Positions 43,660 through 52,825 of a stretch of DNA of 64,000 bases are shown piece after piece. The notes under the pieces were generated by a model, which saw nothing but the letters and a program-made list of their open reading frames with translations, did not search any database and was not told the DNA's origin. How positions within the stretch are numbered: the first letter of the stretch is position 1; the number at the start of each line of letters is the position of its first letter. Source of the stretch: Halothiobacillus sp045689735 (lineage in GTDB: Bacteria; Pseudomonadota; Gammaproteobacteria; Halothiobacillales; Halothiobacillaceae); contig NZ_CP142685.1 of NCBI RefSeq assembly GCF_045689735.1, forward strand, positions 992,001 through 1,056,000. The letters are read 5' to 3'. A program made the translations under genes and the position numbers.

Positions 43660-44123
43660 TGCGCGCTGGCCTGCTGTTGGCATGGGGCATTGCAATGCCC
43701 GGGCTGGTGTATGCCGAAGCGCCGCCCGCGCCCGCCGTCTTTGATCCGCTGACTTCTTCCTATCTGATTAAGTTGGTGATGAGCCTGATCCTGGTGCTGG
43801 CCTTGATGTTCGCCGTGATCTGGCTTTTGAAGCGGGCAGGGCAGCTAACCGGCGTGATGGGGCGCTATCGAATGGCGGTACTGGCGCAAATCTCGGTGGG
43901 TAGCCGGGAGCGGGTTGTGTTGATCGAAGTGGGAGATCGGCAACTGCTGGTGGGTGTCGCGCAAGGGCAAATCGAATCCTTGGGTTGGGTTGACCCCCCG
44001 TTATTACCGCAAACCGCGACGGAAACCAGCGCGGATCGACGCCCCTCGTTTGCGCAGCTCCTCGCGCGCCAGGCCGATGCATCGCAGCCCAAGCCTACGG
44101 CGCGTGATGAGGGTTCGGCATGA
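43659..44123 (+). CDS. fliO: Flagellar biosynthesis protein FliO
   Basis: A 154-residue protein with a signal-like N-terminus (LLLAWGIAMPGLVYA), one membrane helix (LIKLVMSLILVLALMFAVIW), and the FliO domain with MAVLAQISVGSRERVVLIEV and QLLVGVAQGQIESLG. FliO assists assembly of the FliP5-FliR1 export gate. ATG 43659 overlaps the fliN stop (TGATG); a TTG one codon earlier is less likely. It overlaps fliP by ATGA. Confidence 0.9.
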   Translation: MRAGLLLAWGIAMPGLVYAEAPPAPAVFDPLTSSYLIKLVMSLILVLALMFAVIWLLKRAGQLTGVMGRYRMAVLAQISVGSRERVVLIEVGDRQLLVGVAQGQIESLGWVDPPLLPQTATETSADRRPSFAQLLARQADASQPKPTARDEGSA

Positions 44124-44917
44124 AGGGGGGGCTGCTCCGTCACAGCACGGGCGCGGTGTTCGCCCTGTTGCTGCTTGGCTTGTTGCCGTTGACCGCCGCT
44201 GCGGCGACGGCGGATATTGTCCCCGGACTGCCCGCGGTCACGGTGTCGCAAACAGCCGGCGGCACGCAGTGGAGTTTGACGCTGCAAATCCTGGCGCTGA
44301 TGACAGTGCTCACCCTGTTGCCCTCGCTGTTGCTGATGATGACTTCGTTCACCCGCATCATCATCGTGCTCTCACTGTTGCGACAGGCGCTGGGCACGGT
44401 GCAGACGCCGTCCAACCAGATTCTGATCGGTCTCGCGCTGTTTTTGACTCTGTTCATCATGGCGCCGGTGTTTCAGCAGTCGTATCAAGAGGGCATCAAG
44501 CCCTATATGGATCAGCAAATCAGCGCCGAAGTAGCCATCCAGAAAGCGGCCGAGCCGTTGCGCACTTTTATGCTGAATCAAACGCGGCAAACCGACATTG
44601 CCCTGTTTCAAAATATTGGGCATTACCCGGCGTTTCAATCCCCCAAAGATGTGCCCTATCCAGTGCTGATGGCGGCCTTCGTCACCTCCGAGTTGAAAAC
44701 GGCATTTCAAATCGGGTTTTTGATTTTTATCCCGTTTTTGATCATCGACATCGTGGTGGCCTCGGTGTTGATGTCGATGGGGATGATGATGCTGTCGCCG
44801 ATGATCGTGTCCCTGCCATTCAAATTGATGCTGTTTGTACTGGTCGATGGCTGGACGCTGTTGATGGGTACACTGGCCTCGAGCTTTTATCTCGGCTCGC
44901 CGGTCGGTGCTGGGTGA
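44120..44917 (+). CDS. fliP: Flagellar export gate protein FliP
   Basis: A 265-residue membrane protein with a cleavable signal (VFALLLLGLLPLTAAAA) and four helices. Signatures are LLMMTSFTRIIIVLSLLRQA near residue 75 and the C-terminal VASVLMSMGMMMLSPMIVSL. It forms the pentameric core of the export gate with FliQ and FliR. Translationally coupled to fliO. Confidence 0.97.
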   Translation: MKGGLLRHSTGAVFALLLLGLLPLTAAAATADIVPGLPAVTVSQTAGGTQWSLTLQILALMTVLTLLPSLLLMMTSFTRIIIVLSLLRQALGTVQTPSNQILIGLALFLTLFIMAPVFQQSYQEGIKPYMDQQISAEVAIQKAAEPLRTFMLNQTRQTDIALFQNIGHYPAFQSPKDVPYPVLMAAFVTSELKTAFQIGFLIFIPFLIIDIVVASVLMSMGMMMLSPMIVSLPFKLMLFVLVDGWTLLMGTLASSFYLGSPVGAG

Positions 44918-44921
44918 TGCG

Positions 44922-45191
44922 ATGAATGCCGATACGATTCTGGATATCACCCGCCAGGCCATGGTGGTGATTCTGCTGTTATCCATGCCGATTTTATTGA
45001 CCGCGCTGGTCGTCGGTTTACTGATCGGCATGTTCCAGGCGGCCACGCAAATCAATGAAATGACTCTGAGTTTCATTCCTAAACTGTTTGCCGTGGTTTT
45101 GGCCATTTTGCTGGCAGGCCCTTGGATGCTGCATTTGCTCATCGATTTCACCATTCAACTTTTCCACCGAATTCCCAGCCTGATCGGATAG
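44922..45191 (+). CDS. fliQ: Flagellar export gate protein FliQ
   Basis: An 89-residue protein of the exact usual length, with two membrane helices (AMVVILLLSMPILLTALVVG and FAVVLAILLAGPWMLHLLID) separated by FQAATQINEMTLSFIPK, the family signature. ATG 44922 gives the standard N-terminus MNADTILDITRQ. It packs around the FliP/FliR core of the export gate. Confidence 0.96.
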   Translation: MNADTILDITRQAMVVILLLSMPILLTALVVGLLIGMFQAATQINEMTLSFIPKLFAVVLAILLAGPWMLHLLIDFTIQLFHRIPSLIG

Positions 45192-45195
45192 CGTC

Positions 45196-45969
45196 ATGAA
45201 CTTGACGATGGCCGAGATCATGGGCTGGGTCGGCAGTTATCTTTGGGTGCTGTTGCGGGTTTCCGCGTTGATTTCGGTGGCGCCGCTGTTCGGCGCACAG
45301 GGGATTCCTCGCCGTTGGCAGGTGTTGGCGGCTTTGGTCATCAGCCTCGTGATCGCGCCGACCTTGCCCCCGCCGCCTGCGGTCGATCCTTTGAGCATTG
45401 CCGGCGTGTTACTGGTGGCGCAGCAATTATTGATTGGCCTGACCATGGGCTTTGTTCTTGGAATGGTGCTCGCTTCGTTCATCCAGGCCGGTGAGGCGAT
45501 GTCGCAAGGGATGGGGTTGGGTTTTGCTCAGACGATTGATCCACAAAATGGGGTGAGCGTGCCGCTGGTGTCCCAGCTTTTGTCGATTGTGGCGATGTTG
45601 TTGTTTATCTCGATGGATGGGCCGGGCTTGATGCTGAAGCTGCTGGCGGATTCCTTTACCTGGTTGCCGATTGCCCCGGTGGGGCTGACGGCCGAGGATT
45701 TTTGGCGCATCGTAGGATTCGCCCAGGCGATGTTCGTCAATGCCATTCTGGTGGCCTTGCCCGTCATCATCAGCTTGCTGATGGTGAACCTGGCGATGGG
45801 GGTGATTACCCGGGCGGCACCGCAGCTCAACATTTTTTCGATTGGTTTTCCGGTCACCTTGTTGATTGGCCTGTTTTTGATCTGGGTTTCCAGCCCGACC
45901 TGGGTGCCGGATCTGGAGCGATTCCTGCATCAAACCTTGTTCTTTTTGGCTCAGCTATTGAGGCATTAA
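45196..45969 (+). CDS. fliR: Flagellar export gate protein FliR
   Basis: A 257-residue polytopic membrane protein with about six helices. LRVSALISVAPLFGAQGIP, QAGEAMSQGMGLGFAQTIDP and LAMGVITRAAPQLNIFSIGF are diagnostic FliR motifs. One copy joins five FliP in the export gate. It lies 4 bases after fliQ and 4 before flhB. Confidence 0.97.
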   Translation: MNLTMAEIMGWVGSYLWVLLRVSALISVAPLFGAQGIPRRWQVLAALVISLVIAPTLPPPPAVDPLSIAGVLLVAQQLLIGLTMGFVLGMVLASFIQAGEAMSQGMGLGFAQTIDPQNGVSVPLVSQLLSIVAMLLFISMDGPGLMLKLLADSFTWLPIAPVGLTAEDFWRIVGFAQAMFVNAILVALPVIISLLMVNLAMGVITRAAPQLNIFSIGFPVTLLIGLFLIWVSSPTWVPDLERFLHQTLFFLAQLLRH

Positions 45970-45973
45970 CGGC

Positions 45974-47131
45974 ATGGCTGAAAACGAAAATGGTCAGGAA
46001 AAGACCGAAGAGCCGAGCGAGAAACGCCTGCGGGAAGCTCGGGAACGCGGCCAGGTAGCTCGCTCGCGCGAATTGGGTTCGTTGGCGCTGACCGCTGGCT
46101 CCGCCATTGTTTTTCTGGTGTTTGGCGGGCAGATGCTGGCGTCTTTGGCGCAGATGATGCGGCAGTCTTTTGTGATTTCCCGGGCTGAAATTTTTGATCC
46201 CGCCGCGATGTTCTCTCGGCTGGCGGAAACCTTGGTCGCCGGTTTTCTGGCGCTCTGGCCCTTTTTCGTTGCCGCGGTGATTTTGGCTGTCGCCTCTTCG
46301 CTGTTGGTGGGGGGCTGGAATTTTTCCACCCAGGCCATGGCGCCCAACCTCGATCGGCTGAATCCCCTATCCGGGCTTAAGCGCATGTTTTCGGCGCGCT
46401 CGGCGGTCGAGCTGGCTAAGACCCTGGCAAAGTTCTTGTTGATCTTGGGCATTGCGATTGGCCTGTTCCAGTCCATGGAACGGGATTTCATCGGGCTGGG
46501 GCAAATGGCATTCCACCCCGCCTTGGGACGGGCGGCGGAGTTGCTGGGATGGGCCTTTCTCGGATTGTCCTCAGGGCTGCTGGTGGTCGCATTGATTGAT
46601 GTGCCTTTCCAGCTTTACGAATACAAAAAAGGCTTACGGATGACTCGGCAGGAGGTGATTGACGAGTTCAAGGAGATGGAAGGCAAGCCAGAAATCAAGC
46701 AGAAAGTCCGGCAATTACAACGACAAATGTCACAGCGCCGGATGATGGAGGCCGTACCGACCGCCGATGTCATCATCACCAACCCGAGCCATTTCGCGGT
46801 CGCTATCCGCTACCAGCCGGACAAAGGGGATGCCCCCTGGGTGGTGGCAAAAGGCGCCGATGAGCTCGCATTCACGATTCGCAAGATCGCCGCCGCCCAT
46901 GCGGTGCCCACCTTTGAATCACCGCCTTTGGCACGATCCTTGTATGCCCATGTGGAGATCGATCAGCCGATTCCCGTGGGCTTGTATACCGCCGTGGCGC
47001 AAGTGCTGGCCTATGTGTTTCAACTCCAGCGGAATCCTTCCGGCGATCAGTCACCCGAGCGTCCGGAGCCCATGGTGCCGGATGATCTGATGGCCGATGA
47101 GTTCGGCCGAGCGAAACCCACTGCCGGATGA
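45974..47131 (+). CDS. flhB: Flagellar export switch protein FlhB
   Basis: A 385-residue protein with four N-terminal membrane helices and a cytoplasmic autocleaving domain. The N-terminus (KTEEPSEKRLREARERGQVA) is characteristic. The autocleavage site reads ITNPSHFAVAIRY, with N270-P271-S272-H273 where most homologues have NPTH. Cleavage occurs between Asn and Pro and switches substrate specificity from rod/hook to filament; the Thr-to-Ser change is conservative and may still allow it. The C-terminal tail is longer and charged. Confidence 0.96.
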   Translation: MAENENGQEKTEEPSEKRLREARERGQVARSRELGSLALTAGSAIVFLVFGGQMLASLAQMMRQSFVISRAEIFDPAAMFSRLAETLVAGFLALWPFFVAAVILAVASSLLVGGWNFSTQAMAPNLDRLNPLSGLKRMFSARSAVELAKTLAKFLLILGIAIGLFQSMERDFIGLGQMAFHPALGRAAELLGWAFLGLSSGLLVVALIDVPFQLYEYKKGLRMTRQEVIDEFKEMEGKPEIKQKVRQLQRQMSQRRMMEAVPTADVIITNPSHFAVAIRYQPDKGDAPWVVAKGADELAFTIRKIAAAHAVPTFESPPLARSLYAHVEIDQPIPVGLYTAVAQVLAYVFQLQRNPSGDQSPERPEPMVPDDLMADEFGRAKPTAG

Positions 47132-47167
47132 TGTTCATGCACATCCGGCGTCATGGCAGGATGTGCG

Positions 47168-49297
47168 ATGAAGGCATTAACCGCAGGATTGAACTGGCGC
47201 GATACGCTGAACGGCTTGCGCCAATACCGGGGACAGGGCATGGGGCCGCCGTTGGTCATCGTGCTGTTGCTCGCCATGGTGATCGTGCCTTTGCCGCCCT
47301 TGGCATTGGATGCCTTGTTCACCTTCAATATCACCTTGTCGATCGTCATTCTGATGGTGACGATCTATGTTCTGCGCCCGCTGGATTTCGCGATTTTCCC
47401 TACCGTCATCCTGATGGTGACTCTGCTGCGGCTGGCGCTGAATGTCGCCTCAACCCGCGTGGTGCTGCTGCACGGCCAGAATGGTACGGAGGCCGCCGGG
47501 CATGTCATCCATTCTTTTGGTGAGTTTGTTATCGGCGGCAATTATGCCGTGGGCATCGTGGTGTTCATCATTCTGATGGTCATTAACTTTGTCGTCGTCA
47601 CCAAGGGTGCCGGTCGCGTATCGGAAGTCTCGGCCCGATTCACTTTGGATGCCTTGCCGGGGAAACAAATGGCGATCGATGCCGATTTGAATGCCGGCAT
47701 CATCAACCAGGAGCAGGCGCGCACGCGTCGGGAAGAAGTCGCTGCCGAGGCGGACTTTTATGGCTCGATGGATGGGGCGAGCAAATTCGTGCGCGGGGAT
47801 GCGGTGGCCGGCATCCTGATCGTTTTGATCAATGTGTTCGGTGGCCTGCTGATCGGCGTGCTACAGCATGGCATGCCGTTCTCGGAGGCCACGCAAACCT
47901 ATGTCCTATTGACGATTGGCGATGGTCTTGTCGCCACCATCCCCTCGCTGCTGATCTCGACAGCCACCGCGATCATTGTGACGCGGGTTGCCAGTTCACA
48001 GGACATGGGCAAACAGTTTCAGATGCAGATGTTTTCTGATCCCCGGGTTCTGGGGGTCGCGGCAGGACTGATGGCGGGGCTCGGGGTCATTCCCGGCATG
48101 CCGAATGCCGCTTTTTTGACGCTGGCGGCGCTGGCTGGGGGGGGCGCCTATTTGATCGCCCGCAAAAAAATCTTGCAGGTTGCAGAAGCGGAGCAAGCTC
48201 AGATTCCCTTGCCCGACAAAAAACCAGAGCTCAAGGAGTTGACTTGGGACGATGTGCCGCCGGTGGATGTGATTGGTCTTGAGGTCGGCTATGGCTTGAT
48301 TCCCCTGGTCGATCGCAATCAAGGCGGGCAGTTGATGCCCCGGCTCAAGGGCGTGCGTAAAAAAATCTCACAAGACCTGGGCTTCCTCGTGCCCGCGGTG
48401 CACATTCGGGACAATCTGGACCTCAAACCCGGGGAATATCGCATCAGCCTGAATGGGGTGCCGATGGGCGTGGCGGAAATTTTTGCCGACCGGGATATGG
48501 CGATCAATCCCGGACAGGTTTCCGGCGCGATCAATGGCATCCGCACCACCGATCCGGCCTTTGGGCTGGAAGCGTACTGGATCGAGCGCAACACTCGTGA
48601 ACACGCTCAGGCCTTGGGTTACACCGTAGTGGATCCGGCGACGGTCGTGGCGACCCATCTTTCCCAGATTCTGACGGAGAACGCGGCGGATCTGTTCGGC
48701 TATGAAGAGGCGCAGCAACTGATCGACACGCTCAAACAGGGCGCGCCGAAGCTGGTCGATGACCTGGTCGGCAAGGCGCTGCCGATGACCAGCATCGTTC
48801 AAGTGTTGAAGAACCTGCTGGAAGAGCGCCTGCCGATTCGGGACATTCGCACGATTGCCGAAACCCTGGCGCGGCACAGTGCACAAACGCAGGATGTCGG
48901 CCAGTTGACCGATGTGGTGCGGATTGCCCTTGGTCGAATGATCGTGCAACACATCAACGGTCTGGTGCCTTCATTACCCGTGATTACCCTGGACCCGCAG
49001 CTGGAGCAGCTCTTGCTGCAAGCCACCGGGCGCATGCCATCGGGGAGTGATCAGACGCCGGGCATTGAGCCGGGACTGGCTGAACGCTTGCATCAATCGC
49101 TCAAAGAGGCGGCCGAACGCCAGGAACGCGCAGGCCAACCGTCAATTTTATTAGTCGCTCCGCAGCTTCGCGCCTGGTTGGCACGAATGGTGCGTTACTC
49201 CATCCGGCAGTTGCATGTATTGAGCTACAACGAAATACCCGACAACAAAGAGATCAAAGTGGTTGCCAGCGTAGGCAATCAGCGGAATGCGGCTTAA
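47168..49297 (+). CDS. flhA: Flagellar export protein FlhA
   Basis: A 709-residue protein with eight N-terminal membrane helices and a large cytoplasmic domain forming the nonameric export ring. TIYVLRPLDFAIFPTVILMV, VTKGAGRVSEVSARFTLDAL, GKQMAIDADLNAGII and FYGSMDGASKFVRGDAVAGI (the FHIPEP signature region) are intact. ATG 47168 has AGGA 7 bases upstream; an in-frame ATG at 47153 is weaker. It is followed 13 bases later by flhF. Confidence 0.97.
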   Translation: MKALTAGLNWRDTLNGLRQYRGQGMGPPLVIVLLLAMVIVPLPPLALDALFTFNITLSIVILMVTIYVLRPLDFAIFPTVILMVTLLRLALNVASTRVVLLHGQNGTEAAGHVIHSFGEFVIGGNYAVGIVVFIILMVINFVVVTKGAGRVSEVSARFTLDALPGKQMAIDADLNAGIINQEQARTRREEVAAEADFYGSMDGASKFVRGDAVAGILIVLINVFGGLLIGVLQHGMPFSEATQTYVLLTIGDGLVATIPSLLISTATAIIVTRVASSQDMGKQFQMQMFSDPRVLGVAAGLMAGLGVIPGMPNAAFLTLAALAGGGAYLIARKKILQVAEAEQAQIPLPDKKPELKELTWDDVPPVDVIGLEVGYGLIPLVDRNQGGQLMPRLKGVRKKISQDLGFLVPAVHIRDNLDLKPGEYRISLNGVPMGVAEIFADRDMAINPGQVSGAINGIRTTDPAFGLEAYWIERNTREHAQALGYTVVDPATVVATHLSQILTENAADLFGYEEAQQLIDTLKQGAPKLVDDLVGKALPMTSIVQVLKNLLEERLPIRDIRTIAETLARHSAQTQDVGQLTDVVRIALGRMIVQHINGLVPSLPVITLDPQLEQLLLQATGRMPSGSDQTPGIEPGLAERLHQSLKEAAERQERAGQPSILLVAPQLRAWLARMVRYSIRQLHVLSYNEIPDNKEIKVVASVGNQRNAA

Positions 49298-49310
49298 GTG
49301 AGGATCGGCT

Positions 49311-50672
49311 ATGAACATCAAGCGGATTATTGCCAGTGATATGCGGGAAGCCATGCGGCAGGTGCGTCAGCTTTTTGGCGAAGAAGCGGCGATTCTGTCC
49401 AATCGTTCTTGTGCTGAAGGCGTAGAGCTTGTGATTGCCGTCGATTTCGACGAGCAGACCGTTCGGCAAAAAGCAGCCCAGGTGCCGCCGGTACGGGTGG
49501 CTGGTGCTGCGGCGGATACGCCCGATGTGTCCCTCCGCGTACCGCGTTGGACGCCGCCACCGGTCGCCCCCGTGGAACCGCTGCCGCCCGTCAATCCACC
49601 GCCGGCTTCATCCGGGGATGCGGATGTGTTTGCTCAGGCGCTGGCATCGTTTGACACCCGGGCGGACGCGCCGCCGCGCGCGCAGACAGCCCATGCGCGG
49701 TCAACAGCGGGCACAAAAACCTCTACGGATCGTTCCGGCTATCAACGCACGGAAGATTCATCGGCGATGGCCGCCTTGTCAGCCGAGATTACGGAGCTAC
49801 GGTCGTTGTTTGAACGGCAGCTCAGCGTGATGGAATGGCATCGGTACAGCCAGGCGCATCCGGCGGAGATGGAAACGAGAGATCGGTTACAGGCGCTGGG
49901 GTTTCCCGTGGCCATCGCCAAAATTCTGGCGCAGCAATCGTCTGGGCAGACACCGGGCATCGCCCTGGCCGCTGCGTTGCGACAACTGGGGAAGAAGCTG
50001 AAAACCCCGTCAACCTCCGTCTTTCGGCAAGGGGGCATCTTTGCCCTGATTGGTCCGGCGGGGGTCGGCAAAACGACTACGCTGGCCAAAATCGCGGCGC
50101 AAACCGTCCTGGAACGCGGGCGGGATGCCGTGGCGCTGATTACGACGGATCGTTACCGGATTGGCGCGCAGGAGCAATTGCGCAACTATGCCCGCATTCT
50201 CAACATCCCTCTGCATGTCGCGCGCGATGAGGCACATCTGGCGCAGTTGCTGCCAGCGGTGTCGCAGAAGCATCTGGTGTTGATCGACACGGCGGGGATG
50301 TCTGCGCGCGATCTGGCCATGATGAATCAACTGGCGGAACTGCCGGCGATGGATCAGCGATTACGGTTGTTTTTGGTGCTGTCCGCGCAGACTCAGTACA
50401 ACGCCATGCTGGATGCGCTGTCGCATTTCCAGCGTTTGCCGCTTGCCGGTATGATTCTGACCAAGCTGGATGAAACCCTGTTATTGGGGAGTGCCTTGGC
50501 GGTTCTCGCGCAGTCCGGTTTGCCGTTGATTTGTACCGGCGTGGGGCAGCGAGTGCCCGAAGATTTGAGTTATCCGACGGGGGATGATCTCATTACCCAG
50601 GCGGTGAGTCTTGGTCGTACGGCCGCAACCGCCGAGGTGGCGACAGACTGCGCCGCGTTGTTTAGCGCCTGA
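49311..50672 (+). CDS. flhF: Flagellar biosynthesis GTPase FlhF
   Basis: A 453-residue SRP-type GTPase that sets the polar position of the flagellum. It has the N-terminal B domain (MREAMRQVRQLFGEEAAILS), a variable Pro/Ala-rich linker (residues about 65-145), and the NG domain with P-loop LIGPAGVGKTTTLAKIAAQ, ITTDRYRIGAQEQLRNYARI, VLIDTAGMSARD and MILTKLDETLLLGSAL. FlhG, encoded next, stimulates its GTPase. Confidence 0.96.
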   Translation: MNIKRIIASDMREAMRQVRQLFGEEAAILSNRSCAEGVELVIAVDFDEQTVRQKAAQVPPVRVAGAAADTPDVSLRVPRWTPPPVAPVEPLPPVNPPPASSGDADVFAQALASFDTRADAPPRAQTAHARSTAGTKTSTDRSGYQRTEDSSAMAALSAEITELRSLFERQLSVMEWHRYSQAHPAEMETRDRLQALGFPVAIAKILAQQSSGQTPGIALAAALRQLGKKLKTPSTSVFRQGGIFALIGPAGVGKTTTLAKIAAQTVLERGRDAVALITTDRYRIGAQEQLRNYARILNIPLHVARDEAHLAQLLPAVSQKHLVLIDTAGMSARDLAMMNQLAELPAMDQRLRLFLVLSAQTQYNAMLDALSHFQRLPLAGMILTKLDETLLLGSALAVLAQSGLPLICTGVGQRVPEDLSYPTGDDLITQAVSLGRTAATAEVATDCAALFSA

Positions 50673-50729
50673 TTTGCTGGTAGTCCGCATGGGTTCGACA
50701 GTGATTCAATTTTTTGTAAGGAACTGCTG

Positions 50730-51572
50730 ATGTCTTCTCTCAGCCCGGCCAACTCAGTCCGCGTGATTGCCGTCACCAGTGGTAAAGGCGGGGTGGGCAA
50801 AACCAATCTTTCCGTCAATCTGGCGGTGGCGATGGCGCGCCGTGGCGAGCGCGTACTCCTGATGGACGCCGATTTGGGTTTGGGCAATGTCGATGTCTTA
50901 TTGGGGCTGAAATCCGAAAAAAATCTGAGCCATGTATTGGCCAACCAGGCCAGCCTCGACGATATCGTGCTCGAAGGCCCGGAGGGGATCGGGATTTTGC
51001 CCGCATCGAGCGGCGTGAAGCATATGGCCGAATTGTCAGCCGCCGAAAATACGGGACTGATTCAGGCATTCAGCAGTTTGCAGCGCCCCGTCGATACCTT
51101 GATCATCGACACCGCCGCCGGCATTGCGGACTCGGTCGTGCGGTTTTCTCAGGCGAGCAATGCCGTGATTGTGGTGGTCTGCGATGAGCCTGCCTCGATT
51201 ACCGATGCCTATGCGATGATCAAAGTGCTCTCTCGTGAACATGGCGTCAGCCGATTTTTTGTGGTGGCCAACATGGTGCGGGATGCGGGGGAGGGGCGTC
51301 GTCTGTTCGATAAACTCAATGCCGCCGCCGCTCGATTTTTGGATGTCACCCTGGTGCACTTGGGATCGGTTCCCTTTGATGAGTATCTGCGGCGGGCGAT
51401 CCAGCGCCAAAAGCCCGTGTTACAGGCTTTTGGCGGCGCGCGTGCCTCGCTCGCCTTCGGCCAGATCGCCGATCAGATCATGCGCTGGCCGAAACCACGC
51501 GGCGCCGATGGTCGCTTGCAGTTTTTCGTTGAACGACTCGTGCAGGTCACGAGTGAGTTGGATGCCCTGTAA
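50730..51572 (+). CDS. flhG: MinD-like ATPase FlhG (FleN), flagellar number control
   Basis: A 280-residue MinD/ParA-type ATPase. The deviant Walker A is VTSGKGGVGKTNLSVNLAV, followed by LLMDADLGLGNVDVLLGL and LIIDTAAGIADSVVRF. Polar flagellates use it to restrict flagellar number through FlhF and the FleQ-type regulator. AAGGA lies upstream. Its TAA stop overlaps the fliA ATG (TAATG). Confidence 0.96.
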   Translation: MSSLSPANSVRVIAVTSGKGGVGKTNLSVNLAVAMARRGERVLLMDADLGLGNVDVLLGLKSEKNLSHVLANQASLDDIVLEGPEGIGILPASSGVKHMAELSAAENTGLIQAFSSLQRPVDTLIIDTAAGIADSVVRFSQASNAVIVVVCDEPASITDAYAMIKVLSREHGVSRFFVVANMVRDAGEGRRLFDKLNAAAARFLDVTLVHLGSVPFDEYLRRAIQRQKPVLQAFGGARASLAFGQIADQIMRWPKPRGADGRLQFFVERLVQVTSELDAL

Positions 51573-52291
51573 TGAATGCCCGTTCCATGTACGCCAATGT
51601 TCAGCGGGGCACGGCGGAATCCGTGGTGGCTGAACATGCGGGTCTGGTAAAACGCATTGCGTTCCATCTGATGAATCGCCTGCCTGATCATATCCAGGCC
51701 GAAGACCTGATCCAGTCGGGCATGATCGGCCTGCTGGAAGCCGTGCGGGCTTTTGATCCCACGCAGGGCGCATCGTTTGAAACCTACGCGGGCATTCGGA
51801 TTCGCGGCGCCATGCTTGATGAAGTTCGCCGTAATGACTGGGCGCCCCGCTCGGTTCACCGGCGGCATCGTGAAATTGCGCAGGCCGTGCATGAAATCGA
51901 AACCCGCACGGGACGGGAGGCCAAGGATGCTGAGGTCTGCCAGCTTTTGGGGATCAGTCTGGATGAGTATTTCGAGGCATTGAATGATGTCGTACAAGTC
52001 CGGTTGACGCCGTTGGATCACCGTGGGGATGAGCAGGACGAAACCCTGGATGTGCCCGACCAGGCCGATCAGCCAGACCAATCTCTAATGAACGACCGCT
52101 TCCAGGCGGCACTGACTGAACAAATCGCGGCCCTGCCCGAGCGTGAGCGGATGGTCATGTCGCTCTACTATGTCGATGAACTCAACCAAAAGGAGATAGG
52201 CGCCGTTTTGGGGGTCTCAGAATCACGGGTCTGCCAGATTCACAACAAAGCCGTTCTGCGACTCAAAGAAGCGCTAGGGGATTGGCACTGA
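51572..52291 (+). CDS. fliA: RNA polymerase sigma-28 factor FliA
   Basis: A 239-residue flagellar sigma factor. Region 2 is visible as HAGLVKRIAFHLMNRLP, LIQSGMIGLLEAVRAFDPTQ and FETYAGIRIRGAMLDEVRRN; region 4 as LPERERMVMSLYYVDELNQK, then LGVSESRVCQIHNKAVLRL. It drives late flagellar and chemotaxis genes and is held by the anti-sigma factor FlgM until hook completion. Coupled to flhG. Confidence 0.97.
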   Translation: MNARSMYANVQRGTAESVVAEHAGLVKRIAFHLMNRLPDHIQAEDLIQSGMIGLLEAVRAFDPTQGASFETYAGIRIRGAMLDEVRRNDWAPRSVHRRHREIAQAVHEIETRTGREAKDAEVCQLLGISLDEYFEALNDVVQVRLTPLDHRGDEQDETLDVPDQADQPDQSLMNDRFQAALTEQIAALPERERMVMSLYYVDELNQKEIGAVLGVSESRVCQIHNKAVLRLKEALGDWH

Positions 52292-52391
52292 ATGTCCCAT
52301 CTCATCCGATTCAAAAATTAAACAATTGGCGCGCCTGGTCGATACACCGCATCATGGCGTAAATTTTGAGCAGCTACGAGGCCAACCCATC

Positions 52392-52778
52392 ATGGATCGC
52401 AACATGAAAATACTGGTGGTGGATGATTTTTCCACCATGCGACGCATCATAAAAAACCTGTTGAAAGAACTGGGGTTTACCAACATGGATGAAGCCGATG
52501 ACGGCGCAACCGCGCTGCCGATGCTTCAGCAAGGACACTATGATTTTCTGGTGACCGACTGGAACATGCCGGGAATGACCGGCATTGATCTGCTCAAAGC
52601 GGTTCGTGCCGATCCCGCCTTGGCGCATTTACCGGTTCTGATGGTGACCGCCGAAGCCAAGCGGGAACAAATCATCATGGCCGCGCAAGCCGGCGTGAAT
52701 GGCTATATCGTCAAACCATTCAATGGCCCCACGCTAAAAGAAAAGATCGACAAAATCTTCGAACGCGTTCAAGGCTGA
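52392..52778 (+). CDS. cheY: Chemotaxis response regulator CheY
   Basis: A 128-residue single receiver domain. The acidic pair is in ILVVDDFSTMRR, the phosphorylation site is D56 in FLVTDWNMPGM, and the conserved lysine is in GYIVKPFNG. Phospho-CheY binds FliM to reverse the motor. The frame is open back to 52326, but ATG 52392 gives the standard CheY length and has GAGG about 10 bases upstream. Confidence 0.97.
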   Translation: MDRNMKILVVDDFSTMRRIIKNLLKELGFTNMDEADDGATALPMLQQGHYDFLVTDWNMPGMTGIDLLKAVRADPALAHLPVLMVTAEAKREQIIMAAQAGVNGYIVKPFNGPTLKEKIDKIFERVQG

Positions 52779-52825
52779 GGGATCGACCGGCTGATTGAGT
52801 GGAGACAACAGGTTTGGGGTCATTA

